Shown: piece by piece, positions 63,850-64,000 of the stretch
How positions within the stretch are numbered: position 1 is the stretch's first letter
Layout: the number at the start of each line of letters is the position of its first letter
NCBI GenBank assembly: GCA_033558025.1
Contig: JAUCEF010000007.1
Coordinates: 8,122,001 to 8,186,000 of the forward strand
Direction: 5' to 3'
Length of the DNA: 64,000 bases
Source: Phytophthora sp. 'mugwort'
Taxonomy: Eukaryota > Oomycota > Peronosporomycetes > Peronosporales > Peronosporaceae
The notes under the pieces: model-generated
Seen by the model: the letters and a program-made list of their open reading frames with translations, nothing else
Told to the model about the DNA's origin: nothing
The model's database searches: none
Translations under genes and position numbers: made by a program

Positions 63850-64000
63850 GCTTGGCGTACAATATTCAAGATAAAATGCGATCGTTGAATACGTAAGCTC
63901 CAGCTCGCAAAAACGAATGGCTTTTGGTCTGTAATTGATCTATATGCTCCTTGAAATCGGTAAGACCTTTCGGGCTCTCTGAAGTGGACAGGTTCCCTTT
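63850..64000 (-). other. Right edge, probable MULE continuation
   Basis: A minus-strand frame reads LTDFKEHIDQLQTKSHSFLR, in keeping with the same decayed transposase. It is cut by the window end. Confidence 0.35.

Noticed and set aside
1..64000. CRISPR array, bacterial operons or integrons
   Set aside because: The window is eukaryotic (introns, ArfGAP, FYVE, IMPDH of eukaryotic type), and no regular short repeat-spacer array is present. The 34-bp triplicate at 19364 has unequal spacers and lies in a retroelement.

Overview
The window reads as nuclear DNA of an oomycete, most likely a Phytophthora-like plant pathogen. The evidence is a broken gene with a Crinkler-type N-terminus (LFLAK motif), a START-like/FYVE gene of the type expanded in oomycetes, short 5' leaders with Inr/FPR-like start sites, mostly intron-poor genes (three short introns could be fixed, of 98, 80 and 63 bp), and heavily decayed Helitron, Copia, chromodomain Gypsy, Harbinger, Tc1/mariner, hAT and Mutator-like copies. 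No species call is possible by eye.

Layout. 1-2.7 kb: Copia gag debris and a decayed PIF/Harbinger element. 4.3-13.2 kb: a genic island with a START-like/FYVE gene whose frame is interrupted, a two-repeat voltage-gated cation channel with C-terminal EF hands (one 98-bp intron), and a BAR-PH-ArfGAP-ankyrin protein. 13.3-25.3 kb: a repeat block with one end-to-end Helitron (13285-17584), the 5' end of a second one abutting it, a minus-strand chromodomain Gypsy remnant, and a third Helitron with a clear 3' terminus at 25260. 25.35-30.5 kb: a truncated, broken copy of the BRX1 ribosome-biogenesis gene, an AT-rich stretch, a broken Crinkler-like gene, then intact BRX1 (80-bp intron). 30.7-44.5 kb: the main gene-dense island. 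It holds a membrane-anchored thioredoxin-like protein, a six-helix membrane TKL kinase, IMP dehydrogenase and GDP-mannose 4,6-dehydratase (divergent), a C2-domain protein, and a PH-PH-VPS9-PDZ protein. This last gene runs across what look like two separate reading frames, joined by a 63-bp intron. 44.9-64 kb: repeat block with a Copia element bounded by LTRs, a Tc1/mariner element bounded by TA and about 155-bp inverted repeats, a hAT tail, a chromodomain Gypsy element with very short terminal repeats, and a Mutator-like transposase fragment.

Function. Three host genes concern membrane traffic and phosphoinositide or small-GTPase control (FYVE protein, ArfGAP, VPS9 Rab5-GEF). Two concern signalling (channel, kinase), two concern guanine-nucleotide and nucleotide-sugar metabolism (IMPDH, GMD), and BRX1 makes the large ribosomal subunit. 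The most unusual items are the two-repeat channel with different selectivity-filter sequences in its halves, the intron-joined PH-PH-VPS9-PDZ gene, the duplicated BRX1 with patchy divergence, and the Crinkler-like pseudogene that ends in a helix-hairpin-helix-like segment. All calls were made by reading the sequence; no database search was run.
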